Source of the DNA: Chelativorans sp. Marseille-P2723
GTDB taxonomy: Bacteria > Pseudomonadota > Alphaproteobacteria > Rhizobiales > Rhizobiaceae
Length of the DNA: 64,000 bases
Assembly: GCF_902809845.1 (NCBI RefSeq)
Contig: NZ_CADDWI010000008.1
Location: 992,001 to 1,056,000 of the forward strand
Direction: 5' to 3'
A program made the translations under genes and the position numbers. The notes under the pieces were generated by a model. That model searched no databases. It was not told the DNA's origin and was given only the letters and a program-made list of their open reading frames with translations. This document shows, one piece after another, positions 1 to 8,512 of the stretch (within the stretch, counting starts at the first letter, position 1; each line of letters opens with the position of its first letter).

Positions 1-53
1 CCCCAACCAAGCGGTTATGAGCCGCCGGCTCTAACCAATTGAGCTACGGGCCC
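1..53 (-). tRNA. tRNA with CAT anticodon (Ile2 or Met), partial
   Basis: Read on the minus strand, the first 53 bases give the 5' part of a tRNA: acceptor strand GGGCCCG (complement of 47-53), a D arm with AATTGGTTA loop, and an anticodon stem-loop reading CTCATAA. The window edge removes the T arm and the 3' acceptor strand. A CAT anticodon can be initiator Met, elongator Met or the lysidine-modified Ile2. The CGCTTGG stretch after the anticodon resembles E. coli tRNA-Ile2, and the loop differs from initiator tRNA, so Ile2 is preferred and elongator Met remains possible. Confidence 0.85.
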
Positions 54-161
54 GGTGCGGTTCAATTAGTGGGTTTTCGCATCCGGCACAAGACAGTGAC
101 GCCGCAATCCGTTCATAATACACGTTACTGCCGAACCTTCTTCGAAAAACAGGAGATTGCG

Positions 162-887
162 ATGACGCGTTCCTTTCTTCCGCTGGCTTTGGCCGCTTTC
201 GTTCTAGCTATAGTTCCCGCCGGAGCGCAGGAGATTGCCCAGCGGCCCAAGATCTCGGTCACGGGCGAGGGGGAAGCAACGCTGACGCCGGACATGGCGG
301 TGATCCACCTCTCCGTCATGCGGGAAGCGGCAACAGCCCGCGAGGCAATGGATTCCAATAACGAAGCTATGCGGCGTGTCATCGGCGCGCTGCAGGAAAG
401 CGGCGTGGAAGATCGTGACCTGCAGACGAGCGGCCTGGCTGTGGAGCCCCGCTACGTCTATCCCAATGAAAGAAATGGGGAGGCGCAACCCCGCATCGTC
501 GGCTACCAGGTGACGAACGGGCTGATCGTGCGTGTGCGCGATCTTTCGAAGGTAGGCGCGATCATCGACGAATCGGTGACGCTTGGCGTCAACCAGGGCG
601 GCAACATTTCCTTTACCAATGACGACCCGGGCGAGGCGCTGAGCGAGGCGCGCAAGCGCGCCGTCGAGGACGCGCTATCGCGCGCGCGCACGCTCGCACA
701 GGCTGCCGGCGTCAAGCTCGGCGATGTTCTGGAAATCACCGAGCAGACGCACGGCGCGCCTCCTCCCATGCCACTCGGTGCCAGGGTCATGCGGATGGAA
801 GCGGCTGCAGACGCTTCCGTGCCGGTGCAGGCAGGAGAAAATACTTATCAGGTACAGGTTAACGTCACCTTCGAACTCGATCAGTAG
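162..887 (+). CDS. SIMPL-domain periplasmic protein, BP26/Omp28-like
   Basis: A 241-residue exported protein of the SIMPL (DUF541) family. Residues 1 to about 23 form a signal peptide ending in PAGA before QE. The rest is one SIMPL domain with blocks typical of Brucella BP26/Omp28: VTGEGEATLTPDMA near the start, EDRDLQTSGL in the middle, ESVTLGVNQGG, and a C-terminal AGENTYQVQVNVTFEL. BP26 is a periplasmic immunogenic protein that forms ring-like oligomers; family members have been linked to oxidative stress defence, but the biochemical role is unsettled. The ATG at 162 is chosen because AGGAG lies at 151-155 and the signal peptide starts there; a longer reading would run into the tRNA. Confidence 0.93.
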   Translation: MTRSFLPLALAAFVLAIVPAGAQEIAQRPKISVTGEGEATLTPDMAVIHLSVMREAATAREAMDSNNEAMRRVIGALQESGVEDRDLQTSGLAVEPRYVYPNERNGEAQPRIVGYQVTNGLIVRVRDLSKVGAIIDESVTLGVNQGGNISFTNDDPGEALSEARKRAVEDALSRARTLAQAAGVKLGDVLEITEQTHGAPPPMPLGARVMRMEAAADASVPVQAGENTYQVQVNVTFELDQ

Positions 888-901
888 GAAGCAGCACTTA
901 A

Positions 902-926
902 AAGGCGCCGCTGTGTGCGGCGCCTT
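902..926. terminator. Bidirectional hairpin between convergent genes
   Basis: Arms AAGGCGCCGC (902-911) and GCGGCGCCTT (917-926) flank a 5-base loop. On the minus strand the stem is followed by TTTTAAG, so it fits best as terminator of the small secreted-protein gene ending at 987, and it could also serve the BP26-like gene ending at 887. Confidence 0.65.
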
Positions 927-986
927 GGTGATCTTGCTCCCCGAGGTCGGACGTTTCGAACGTTCAGTTGTGCTTCCCCAGGAAGC

Positions 987-1346
987 CTAGATGAAGCGCA
1001 GCACCGGGCAATGGGGAGCGCGTGAGAAGACGACCTGCGCCCTGTGCCTGTGCTTCTGGCCGGAAACACGGATCGTATGGCGGTCGGCGCGCGTCACGCG
1101 CACTTTGCGCAGGCCGAGGCGGCGAGCTTTCTCGACGGCGCGGTCCGGGGTGCAGGCGCGTACCCGATGCGCTCCGCGATGTGGCGGATGCCAGCCCGGA
1201 CGATGGCCCACAAAGAAGCCGCCCTGCGCGCCGTTTCCGCCAATGCTGAAATAGATGCGATCTGCCTGGGCTGTGGCAGGCGCGCCTGCCAGGGTGCCGA
1301 GCCCCAGAATTGCCGAAATGGCTGCAACCCTGATCTTGCGAAACAT
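987..1346 (-). CDS. Small secreted basic protein, function unknown
   Basis: A 119-residue protein with a clear signal peptide (a charged start, then a hydrophobic stretch ending APATAQA). The mature part begins with a glycine-rich stretch, then His/Arg-rich sequence, then a block around CTPDRAVEKARRLGLRKVRV that ends with a second cysteine near HCPVLR. Proteins with this paired-cysteine, arginine-rich ending are common small exported proteins in Rhizobiales, without an assigned function. The ATG at 1346 is chosen because the signal peptide starts there and a GGGAG sequence precedes it; a longer reading to 1436 has no signal peptide. It is convergent with the BP26-like gene. Confidence 0.7.
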   Translation of the reverse strand: MFRKIRVAAISAILGLGTLAGAPATAQADRIYFSIGGNGAQGGFFVGHRPGWHPPHRGAHRVRACTPDRAVEKARRLGLRKVRVTRADRHTIRVSGQKHRHRAQVVFSRAPHCPVLRFI

Positions 1347-1461
1347 ATGTGTACTCCCGTCTGTCAAGATGCCTACCGCCGAAGCGAATGACGCGATCCT
1401 GCCAGAGCGCATCTGAACCGGGCACGAACTGGCCATTCATGGTGTGTTAATGTGGGGATCA

Positions 1462-1875
1462 CTAGCCCTGAAGGGCGGTCCGCAAAGCGCCAGGATCAAA
1501 ACAGATTGTGAGGCGGGAGAGGCCGGCATCGTCGTCAATGTCCATGAAGACGCCGACGGAAAGCGCAAAACCCTGACCTTCTGCACCCGGGAGGCCTTCC
1601 ATGGTCGCTAGATAGTTGCCCCTTAAGGTGAACTCGGTGGCTGCCCGCACGCCGCCGGGTGCGGTCATGATGGCGATATCGGCGGCTTGAGCACGAAAGT
1701 GTCGGGAGAGCCTGCCAAGATGCCAGTGGAAGATCTCGCGCCCGATGATTCGACCAATCCCGGGCAGGTCGAACGCAACGTTTTCGGAAAGCCGGGCTGC
1801 CAGTGCCTCCAACTCACCCGCATTGAAGGCGGTAAAGGCGCTTTCGATCAGCGCCCTTGTTTCTGCTTCACTCAC
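1462..1875 (-). CDS. NTF2-like / SnoaL-type protein (ketosteroid isomerase-related)
   Basis: A 137-residue single-domain protein with the pattern of the NTF2/SnoaL fold: an N-terminal helix of the type [22 protein letters not shown], then [21 protein letters not shown] and a beta-rich C-terminal half. Such cone-shaped domains may be isomerases, hydrolases or ligand binders, and nothing here fixes the substrate. Its start overlaps the end of the YcgN gene by four bases (ATGA at 1872-1875), so the two are probably translated together. Confidence 0.75.
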   Translation of the reverse strand: MSEAETRALIESAFTAFNAGELEALAARLSENVAFDLPGIGRIIGREIFHWHLGRLSRHFRAQAADIAIMTAPGGVRAATEFTLRGNYLATMEGLPGAEGQGFALSVGVFMDIDDDAGLSRLTICFDPGALRTALQG

Positions 1876-2324
1876 GGTTCGCTCTCCAGAAGGTGCGCCA
1901 GATAGTCCTCCGGCTCGCTCAGCTCGTCCTCATGCGCTGACGTGCGCCCACGCACGGAGATGCCCGCCTTATGCACGGTTTCCGGGTCGCCGGAGACCAG
2001 CGGATGCCACCATGCAAGTTCCTTGCCTTCCGCCAGCAGCCTGTACGCGCAGGTGCTGGGAAGCCAGCCAAGCTCGAAAACGTTTTCTGGCGTAAGTTGT
2101 ACGCAATCGGGGATGCGGGCGAGCCGTCCAGAATAGTCGGAGCATCGGCATGTAGCAGAGTCGAACAGGCGGCAAGCGACGCTCGTCCAGAGGATTTCGC
2201 CGGTGTCTTCATCTTCGAGTTTTGCCAGGCAGCACTTGCCGCAGCCGTCGCAGAGCGACTCCCACTCGGCATCGCTCATCGCGAGCAAGGGTTTGCTTTT
2301 CCAGAAAGGTTCCATGGGATGCAT
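1872..2324 (-). CDS. YcgN-family cysteine cluster protein
   Basis: A 150-residue protein of the UPF0260/YcgN family (YkgJ-type zinc- or iron-binding cysteine clusters). It aligns closely with E. coli YcgN over the block [16 protein letters not shown] (cysteines at 25, 28, 31 and 32), VACRLF, and the later [13 protein letters not shown] and WHPL segments. The role is unknown; the conserved cysteines suggest a metal cluster. Either of the first two methionines (residues 1 or 4) could be the start. It overlaps the NTF2-like gene by four bases, forming a two-gene minus-strand operon. Confidence 0.9.
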   Translation of the reverse strand: MHPMEPFWKSKPLLAMSDAEWESLCDGCGKCCLAKLEDEDTGEILWTSVACRLFDSATCRCSDYSGRLARIPDCVQLTPENVFELGWLPSTCAYRLLAEGKELAWWHPLVSGDPETVHKAGISVRGRTSAHEDELSEPEDYLAHLLESEP

Positions 2325-2430
2325 GTGGCGCGGGCCGGGGGCGAGGTCAAGCCGGCGGAAGCGGAGTTGCGGGAACCAAAGCCTTTTCTCGATCTTAATT
2401 GCTGGAAGGGACTCCCAGGAGCGATCAGAG

Positions 2431-4491
2431 ATGACATCATCCCGCCATTTTCTCGCCGGAACCGCGCTGTGCCTGCTGATAGCCGCGCCAGCTCCCGCAA
2501 TTGCCGCGCAGGCACCATCTGACGTTGAGCGTCCGCGCAGCGTGGGGTTGCCACTGATAGTGGCGCAGGCTGAATTACCCGGCGATGATGGTGAGCCCGG
2601 TGACGATTGCCCGCCAGGAACTGCAACGGGTGAGGATGGCGGCTGTGTGGTCCTTGAGGACGCAGTGCCACCACCTGAGGCAGATGTCCCGGAGGCGGAA
2701 GACGGTGCGCCCGAAGAGGCCGCTCCACCGGAAGAACCGGACGTGCCTGAACCTGAAGCCGAGAGCGAGGCGCCTGCTGAACCGGCCCCTGAGCAAGCGC
2801 CAGAGGAAGCCGCGCCGGAGGCCGAGGAACCCTCTCCCGCCGATGAAGGCGAGGAGACCGCGCCTCCCGCGGAGCAAGCGCCGGTAGACGTCGCGCCGGA
2901 AGCGGAAGAGCCGCCAGCGGCCGACGAGCCGGCCGAAAGTGGCGAGGAGCAGGAGGTGCCTGCTGAAGCCGCTCCTGCCGAGCCTCAGGCTGAAGAGCCC
3001 GGCGAGGATGCCTGTCCTCCTGGCACCGAACTTTCTGCTGCCGGCGAGTGCGTAACGATAGATGACGTTGAGGAAGCGGCGCCCGCTGAGGAGGAGGCTC
3101 CGGTGGAGGAGGCGCCTGCGGAAGCTGCACCAGAGGCTGAAGAGCCGCCTGCCGGGCAACCGGCCGATGCCGATGAGGAACAGGAAGTCCCTGCCGAAGC
3201 AGCGCCGCAGGAGACCGAACCCGAGAGTGAGGCACAGGAAAGTCCCGCGATAGAGGACGCAGGACCGGAAGAGGCCGCCCCGACCGAAGAGCCCGTTCTG
3301 GACGATGCTACAGAGGAGGCCATCGAAGAAGGCGTGCTGCCGGAAAACGCCGCTCCCGTTCTCGACAGCCAGAAGGAGATTATTAGCGAGCAACCCTCCA
3401 GCCAAGACGCTCCTCAGCCGGAAGTGGAGGAAGAGCCTCAGCCCCAGCAGGCTGAAGAGGTGGCTCCCCCGGAAACGGATCAGGAAGCCCAGGAAAATCT
3501 GGTCGACCGCGAACAAGTGCGTGAGGAACTGCGTGCAATCCTGCAGGAGGAGGGTCGCCGTATAGACCTCGGAGATGATCCCGAGCTTCGCCGCGAAAGG
3601 CGCCGCGAGTTCTTCCAGCCCAGGGAAGACGCACGAGTCCTCCGTCGATACGACGATGACCGCATGATCATTGAATGGGGCGATCGCGAATTCGTACGCA
3701 GCCCCGATTATGACCGCATCATACGCCGGGGCGATAATGTCCGGTATGAGGAACTGCGCGGCGGCTACCTGCGCGAGGTCGTTGAACGGAGGGATGGAAC
3801 GCGCGTCATCACCATCCGCAACCGTTACGGAGACGTGGTGCGCCGTGTGCGCGTGACGGCAGATGGGCGTGAGTATGTTATGGTCTATGTCCCGGAAGAG
3901 CGGCTGCGCGAGCCAAGGCGATTCCGCGATCCAGCCCGTGAGTTGCCGCCGCTGCGGCTCACCATTCCGGTCAGCGAATACATCCTGGAGGCTGAAAGGG
4001 TGCAGGATCCGCGTCGCTATTACACCTTCCTCGGCCTGCCGCCTGTAGAGCCGGTGCGCCGCCTCTATACGCTGGACGAGGTCCGCTACTCCGCCCGGGT
4101 GCGCGACATAGTGCGGCGGATCGATCTAGACACGATAGAATTTGCTCTCGGTTCAGCGGCAATCGAGGAAAGGGAAATCCCGAAGCTGGAGTCGCTCGCA
4201 GAAGCTATGCTGGAGTTGCTGGAGCGCAACCCGGGGGAAACCTTCCTCATCGAGGGCCATACCGATGCAGTTGGGCCTGAACACGTCAATCTTGCTCTTT
4301 CGGACCGACGGGCGGAGTCAGTGGCCGAAGCACTGACGGATGTCTACGGCGTGCCGCCGGAGAACCTGGTTACGCAAGGTTACGGGGAACAATATCTGAA
4401 GGTGAACACGCAAGCGGCCTCGCGTGAGAACCGGCGCGTGGCGGTGCGTCGGATCACCCCGCTCGTCGCCCCGGTGGCAAGCGCCCAATAA
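2431..4491 (+). CDS. OmpA-family outer-membrane/peptidoglycan protein with long acidic region
   Basis: A 686-residue exported protein. A signal peptide (about residues 1-27, ending in AIAA) is followed by roughly 300 residues almost wholly of Glu, Pro, Ala and Asp (about 50-350), then an Arg-rich, charged domain (about 370-540), then a C-terminal OmpA domain (about 550-665) with the peptidoglycan-binding pattern IEGHTDAVG and LSDRRAESV. Two short CPPGT-x-GxC units sit inside the acidic stretch (near residues 60 and 190). The architecture suggests a protein that spans the periplasm and holds the wall by its OmpA end. The ATG at 2431 is chosen for its signal peptide; a longer reading overlaps the divergent YcgN gene. 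Confidence 0.88.
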   Translation: MTSSRHFLAGTALCLLIAAPAPAIAAQAPSDVERPRSVGLPLIVAQAELPGDDGEPGDDCPPGTATGEDGGCVVLEDAVPPPEADVPEAEDGAPEEAAPPEEPDVPEPEAESEAPAEPAPEQAPEEAAPEAEEPSPADEGEETAPPAEQAPVDVAPEAEEPPAADEPAESGEEQEVPAEAAPAEPQAEEPGEDACPPGTELSAAGECVTIDDVEEAAPAEEEAPVEEAPAEAAPEAEEPPAGQPADADEEQEVPAEAAPQETEPESEAQESPAIEDAGPEEAAPTEEPVLDDATEEAIEEGVLPENAAPVLDSQKEIISEQPSSQDAPQPEVEEEPQPQQAEEVAPPETDQEAQENLVDREQVREELRAILQEEGRRIDLGDDPELRRERRREFFQPREDARVLRRYDDDRMIIEWGDREFVRSPDYDRIIRRGDNVRYEELRGGYLREVVERRDGTRVITIRNRYGDVVRRVRVTADGREYVMVYVPEERLREPRRFRDPARELPPLRLTIPVSEYILEAERVQDPRRYYTFLGLPPVEPVRRLYTLDEVRYSARVRDIVRRIDLDTIEFALGSAAIEEREIPKLESLAEAMLELLERNPGETFLIEGHTDAVGPEHVNLALSDRRAESVAEALTDVYGVPPENLVTQGYGEQYLKVNTQAASRENRRVAVRRITPLVAPVASAQ

Positions 4492-4519
4492 ACCTTTCTG
4501 CTCTTTCTGAGTAAAAGGC

Positions 4520-4554
4520 AGCCCGGACGGTGTTCACCGGCCGGGCTTTTCTTG
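4520..4554 (+). terminator. Rho-independent terminator of the OmpA-family gene
   Basis: AGCCCGG (4520-4526) pairs with CCGGGCT (4541-4547), and an inner stem adds more pairs. TTTTCTT follows. It lies 29 bases past the OmpA-family stop codon. Confidence 0.8.
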
Positions 4555-4934
4555 TCTGTTTCACTGCTTACCCCTCCGGCAACCTCCTAGCCGGATGAAG
4601 AGAGACTGAATTGTCTTAGGTTCCTCTTTGGGTGAGTTCTGATTCACCGTGGTGGCTAAGGAAGGAGGCCAGGAAGGATGGCGGCCGTATCCGATGGTCT
4701 TCGCGAACCTGGCGTGGCGGCGCAGTAGGAAGGATGTCGCGGCACCAGGCAGGCCACAGCCAGGTCGAACAGTTCCTGTCCAAGCTGAGCACCACCTGCC
4801 CGACGAGGCCAGCGGTCAACACGCGCAAACGGTTGCAAGATCACCGGCCACATCCCCAACTCGGATGTCCGGCCGACAATGCAAAATACTTCGCAAATGC
4901 CGGTTACGCCAAAACCTAATTCATCCCGCTCTAA
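4555..4934. other. Gene-poor stretch, possible transposase remnant
   Basis: I recognise no intact gene in these 380 bases. Codons ending at 4919 would encode a tail reading AKYFANAGYAKT, which loosely recalls the C-terminus of some IS630-type transposases, but the upstream reading frame does not look like a transposase. This could be a decayed insertion remnant or chance. Confidence 0.3.
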
Positions 4935-5264
4935 TCAGGGCAGCCGAAGGGAAGGAAAGATGCCGTTCGGCGAAGGAAGTACCGACCGGCAGGAGGGATA
5001 AATTCCTTGCGTTCCCGGCGGACATTGCTGGCGTACAACCGGCCGGCAGGCCGGATAATGGCCGATTGTCCCTGGTGGGCATAGCTCGGGGGTACGCGGA
5101 CGTACGCAATTTCCACCCAATAGCACAGAGCCGGGCGGACATTGCGGCCAGAGGGAGCGGGACCCGGAGTTGATGCTTGAAATGCCCGTCTGGGCAAAGG
5201 TTTGTGAGGGGACGATGAGGATGATAGTGCAGGCGAGGGCAAAACCGGCGAATACGCTCGTCAT
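4935..5264 (-). CDS. Small secreted CPPG-repeat protein
   Basis: A 109-residue exported protein. Residues 1-25 form a signal peptide (MTSVFAGF start, ending QTFAQ). The mature part has three CPPG repeats of the form CPPGT-x-G-x-YPxCR, near residues 42, 62 and 79. Such cysteine/proline repeats occur in small Rhizobiales envelope proteins of unknown function, and the same CPPGT unit occurs in the OmpA-family protein that converges on this gene. The ATG at 5264 is chosen because GGGAG lies six bases upstream and the signal peptide starts there. A 15-residue longer reading has a poor ribosome site. Confidence 0.6.
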   Translation of the reverse strand: MTSVFAGFALACTIILIVPSQTFAQTGISSINSGSRSLWPQCPPGSVLLGGNCVRPRTPELCPPGTIGHYPACRPVVRQQCPPGTQGIYPSCRSVLPSPNGIFPSLRLP

Positions 5265-5323
5265 CAGTCTCCCGCAGGAGAACCCCTCGTATTTGGGATG
5301 CTTGTCCATGATTTCCAGCGCAT
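5264..5323 (-). other. Possible 19-codon leader ORF coupled to the CPPG gene
   Basis: An ATG at 5323, 12 bases after an AAGGAG sequence, opens a 19-codon frame starting MRWKSW. Its TGA stop overlaps the ATG of the CPPG-repeat gene (TGATG). This geometry fits translational coupling, but the spacing is long and I see no sign of conservation. Confidence 0.3.
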
Positions 5324-5496
5324 TGCTAAGCGCATCTCCTTAACGGCGGAACATTGGCAGCCAGCTTCCTTCCACTGAATCGATACCCTGATGGGGCAGA
5401 GCTCGGTCGGGGGTTTGGCTTGCCAGTCCCAAGCCACGTAGCTTATTCCCTTGTCGGACAAGCGTCCAACATATTCATCGCGGAATCGATCCTCGC

Positions 5497-6672
5497 CTAG
5501 CGGCTGAAACGCAGAGTGACGGTAAAGGTATAGTTTGGGCCTCCAATCCCCTCGGGCAAACGGGGGTAGGGGGAGGCACGCCGCGCAATGGCCATCGCTT
5601 CCTCATCGAGAATGCCATGGCCGGAACTCCTGGCAACGCGTGCCCCGGCAAGCCGTCCCTGCCGGTCGATGGTGAGGGCGAGGCTTGTATCGCCCGTGAT
5701 CCCTTGGCGCGCAGCTTCTCTCGGATAGCGCTTGTAACGAGCCACGTGGCGGAAAAGCCGCTGCTTATAGGCGTCTTCCTCGCCAGCCGTCGCTTCGCCT
5801 CTGCTTCCCGACGAAGGCGCGAGCGTTTGTCGTGTAATGCCGTTTGCCGCTCGCGCGCTTCCGGCTGCAGGCGCCGCTTGTCGGCGACTGGAGGCGTTGG
5901 CGGGGATATCCTGAGCGGCCGCTGCCTTAGGTGATTGTTGGCGCGGCCGTGCCGGCCGCGGAGTGGGTGTCGGCACATTCACCCGCGGCAGGACTACGGT
6001 TGAGAGCTCCTCCCCATCCTCTTGCGGAGTTTCCATTGCCACATCGGAAAAGCCCAGCGTCATAGCCGCCGTGCTCTCCTCCTGCGGAACTTCGCCCGCT
6101 TCAACCGCCTCCGGGTGCATAGCCTCCGGTTCCTGCGGTACGGCTTCCGCAGTTTCGGCCGCCTCTGGCGGAGAGGGTTCCGGACTTGTTATGGGAGCCG
6201 GTTCCTCGTCCGCTGCGATGCCAGCCTCTTCGATGGGAAGGTCCGGCTCGGGTGCGGTGGTTTCATCGGCGGAAAGCTCTGTCTCCATCTCCGCAGCCAC
6301 TGAAGCGGCGGCGTCCGGGCTGGTTGCGAGCACGGCAGGGGCGGGCTGCACAATGATTGCGACGCTGATTGCATCGCTTCCCGCCTCCAGCCCGGTACGG
6401 GCGGCGGTCCCCGCGAAAAATGCCACTGCCAGCCCGTGCAGCGTCACGGAGACGACAAGTGCAAATGCAAGGGCGACCGGTCGGCCGCGCCGGACGGGAG
6501 GGCGGACGAGCGGCACCGCCGCAGCGGACAGCGGACCGGAACTTGTGTCGGGATCAAAGATATCCGCTTCGACCGGAGGCCCAGTGTCCGTAACGGGATC
6601 CGGTTGATGCGGCTCTACCGGCTCGGCCTCAACCTCCCCGTTGATGCCATCCTTTTCCGGCCAGGCAATCAT
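5497..6672 (-). CDS. tonB: TonB energy-transducing protein of the cobalamin operon
   Basis: A 391-residue TonB-family protein. A cytoplasmic N-terminal tail of about 64 residues precedes one membrane segment (about 65-87, with the His of VTLHGLAV that TonB proteins often carry). A long Pro/Glu/Ala-rich periplasmic spacer follows (about 100-250), then a C-terminal TonB domain (about 305-391) with YKQRLFRHVARYKRYPREA and the final FTVTLRFSR. It would pass inner-membrane proton energy to the BtuB receptor. It is the last gene of the btu operon, overlapping btuD by four bases. No exbB or exbD is seen here, so it must use partners encoded elsewhere. Confidence 0.88.
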   Translation of the reverse strand: MIAWPEKDGINGEVEAEPVEPHQPDPVTDTGPPVEADIFDPDTSSGPLSAAAVPLVRPPVRRGRPVALAFALVVSVTLHGLAVAFFAGTAARTGLEAGSDAISVAIIVQPAPAVLATSPDAAASVAAEMETELSADETTAPEPDLPIEEAGIAADEEPAPITSPEPSPPEAAETAEAVPQEPEAMHPEAVEAGEVPQEESTAAMTLGFSDVAMETPQEDGEELSTVVLPRVNVPTPTPRPARPRQQSPKAAAAQDIPANASSRRQAAPAAGSARAANGITRQTLAPSSGSRGEATAGEEDAYKQRLFRHVARYKRYPREAARQGITGDTSLALTIDRQGRLAGARVARSSGHGILDEEAMAIARRASPYPRLPEGIGGPNYTFTVTLRFSR

Positions 6673-7505
6673 GGACCGGTGTCACCTCGTGTCAGACCGG
6701 TGGGAACGAGAATCATGCCGCCGGCCGCTTTTGCGATATGGGCTTTAACGCCGTAGACGGAAGAAAGGCACTCGGCGGTCAAGATTGCATGGGGCGCACC
6801 TTCGGCCACCAGCCGGCCTTCTTTCAACATTACTACGCGGTCGCACCATCGCGCCGCCAATGTCAGGTCGTGCAGAGAGACGAACACGGCCCGCCCTTCT
6901 GTGCCAAGACGGCGCAGAGCCTCCATCATCATTATCTGGTGCGCAGGATCGAGGCCGGATGCCGGCTCGTCGAAGACAAGGAGCGGCGTCGCCTGTGCGA
7001 CCGCCCGCGCTGCAAGGACGCGTGCCTGCTCACCGCCCGAAAGCTCCGTCGCGGGACGGTTGGCAAGGGCGGCAATGTCCATCAGCTTCAATGCCGCCTC
7101 TACTGCCTTTGCATCCTCGTGAGTGGGACGCGCCCCGAAGCGGCGCCAGGGGAGGCGGCCGAGGCTCACCACATCGCGCACGGAAAGCCGCCAGCCGATG
7201 GTGCGCGTCTGCGGCAGATAGGCAAGAATGCGCGCGCGGCGGGCAGGATCGAGGGCGGCCAGGTCCTCGCCGCCGAAGCGCATGCTGCCCGCCGACGCGA
7301 GGGCGGCCAGGTCCTCGCCGCCGAAGCGCATGCTGCCCGCCGACGGCGTCACCAGCCCCGCAAGGGCGCGCATCAAGGTGGACTTTCCCGCTCCGTTGGG
7401 GCCAAGCAGTCCAACGACCTCGCCCGCTGAGAGCGAGAAGCCTGCACCGCGAAGCACCTGGCGGCCGGAAAGGGAAACGTCGAGTTGTCCGACTTCAAGC
7501 CGCAT
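6669..7505 (-). CDS. btuD: Cobalamin ABC transporter ATP-binding protein, with internal 16-residue duplication
   Basis: A 278-residue ATPase of the iron/heme/B12 importer class. Walker A is GPNGAGKS (residues 35-42), the Q-loop is at YLPQ (about 96-99), the signature is LSGGEQ and Walker B ends LLVFDEP. It would drive import through the FecCD-type permease next to it. By sequence alone it could be called HmuV, but the riboswitch and BtuB receptor upstream point to cobalamin. Residues 55-70 and 71-86 are a near-perfect repeat (SAGSMRFGGEDLAAL twice), caused by a 48-bp tandem duplication at the DNA level. The duplication keeps the frame and lies between Walker A and the Q-loop. Confidence 0.85.
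   Translation of the reverse strand: MRLEVGQLDVSLSGRQVLRGAGFSLSAGEVVGLLGPNGAGKSTLMRALAGLVTPSAGSMRFGGEDLAALASAGSMRFGGEDLAALDPARRARILAYLPQTRTIGWRLSVRDVVSLGRLPWRRFGARPTHEDAKAVEAALKLMDIAALANRPATELSGGEQARVLAARAVAQATPLLVFDEPASGLDPAHQIMMMEALRRLGTEGRAVFVSLHDLTLAARWCDRVVMLKEGRLVAEGAPHAILTAECLSSVYGVKAHIAKAAGGMILVPTGLTRGDTGP
7250..7345. repeat. 48-bp perfect tandem duplication inside btuD
   Basis: Bases 7250-7297 and 7298-7345 are identical over 48 bp and directly adjacent. The unit is 16 codons, so the reading frame is kept. The absence of any mismatch between copies suggests a recent event or an assembly artefact. Confidence 0.97.
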
Positions 7506-8512
7506 CAGGTGAACACCTCCCGTCCCGCCCGAACGACCAGCCAGAGGAAGAACGGCGCGCCGATGAGCGCCGTCAGCACACCTACATTAAGTTCGCCCGC
7601 CGGCAGAACCAGGCGTGCTGCCACATCTGCCGCAAGCAGGAGCGCCGCGCCGCCGAGCCCAGCCGGCAGGAGCAGCCGGCTCGGCAACCGATTGGTGAGC
7701 GGACGGATAAGATGCGGAACGACAAGACCGACGAAGCCGATCGTTCCGGCCACGGCAGTAGCCGCACCAACGCCAAGCGCGACTCCGAGGATCACGAAGA
7801 GACGGGCGCGGCCCATATGTATGCCGAGGCTGGCCGCTGCCTCCTCGCCGAGCGATAGTGCATCTACTGCGCGTGCCGAGATGGCGATCAGGATCCAGCC
7901 TGCTGCCATCAGTGGCACAGCCAGGATCACATGCTCCATCGACCTGTCCTTCAGCGAACCGAGAAGCCAGAAGATGATCTCATAGCTGGCGAATGGATTG
8001 GTCGAAAGATTGAGCACGAGCGAGGTGAGCGCCCCGGAAAGGCTGGAAAGCGCGACACCGGCCAGAATCAAGGTGAGGGTGGAATTGGTGCGCGCCGCCA
8101 AGGCTATCAGGACGATGACCGCCAGAAGAGCGCCCATGAGAGCGCCGAGGGGGAGCGAGTAAAGCGATGCGCCCGCAAGGCCGGTGTAGAAGATTGCCAC
8201 CGCCCCGAAGGCGGCCGTCGCCGAGACGCCGATAATGCCCGGCTCTGCCAGCGGATTGCGCAAGAAACCTTGCAACACTGCGCCTGCAATTCCAAGGGTG
8301 AAGCCGATGCCAAGGCCAAGAAGCGCGCGGGGCAGGCGGATCTCCCGCATGATAATCGCCGCTGCCTCGCCGCCGCCGGCGAAAAGGCCGCGAATGCTCT
8401 CGGAAAGACCAAGATCCGCTGGACCCACAGCCATGGAGGAAAGAAAAAGGACCAGCGCCAGAACGGCGAGCGACGGGTTGAGAACGGCAGGTCTCATTGC
8501 GCCTCGCTGCAT
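7505..8512 (-). CDS. btuC: Cobalamin ABC transporter permease (FecCD family)
   Basis: A 335-residue, very hydrophobic protein of the FecCD/BtuC permease family, the usual length, with many membrane segments. Recognisable blocks are RLPRALLGLGIGFTLGIAGAVLQG, NPLAEPGIIGVSA and, near the end, TIGFVGLVVPHLIRPL. Two copies would form the inner-membrane channel of the importer. Its start lies within the 3' end of btuF (19-base overlap) and its stop overlaps the btuD start as TGATG, so the genes form one translated block. Substrate assignment to cobalamin comes from the riboswitch context. Confidence 0.9.
   Translation of the reverse strand: MQRGAMRPAVLNPSLAVLALVLFLSSMAVGPADLGLSESIRGLFAGGGEAAAIIMREIRLPRALLGLGIGFTLGIAGAVLQGFLRNPLAEPGIIGVSATAAFGAVAIFYTGLAGASLYSLPLGALMGALLAVIVLIALAARTNSTLTLILAGVALSSLSGALTSLVLNLSTNPFASYEIIFWLLGSLKDRSMEHVILAVPLMAAGWILIAISARAVDALSLGEEAAASLGIHMGRARLFVILGVALGVGAATAVAGTIGFVGLVVPHLIRPLTNRLPSRLLLPAGLGGAALLLAADVAARLVLPAGELNVGVLTALIGAPFFLWLVVRAGREVFT

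Noticed and set aside
2276-3516. Two long minus-strand frames opposite the acidic region of the OmpA-family gene
   Set aside because: They are low-complexity Arg/Leu/Gly frames created by the GC-rich Pro/Glu codons of the real gene.
7250-7345. CRISPR or VNTR array
   Set aside because: There are just two directly adjacent copies with no spacers, inside a coding frame; this is a simple tandem duplication.
6738-7858. Long plus-strand frames opposite btuD and btuC
   Set aside because: Arg-rich shadow products without domains; the btu genes on the other strand are certain.
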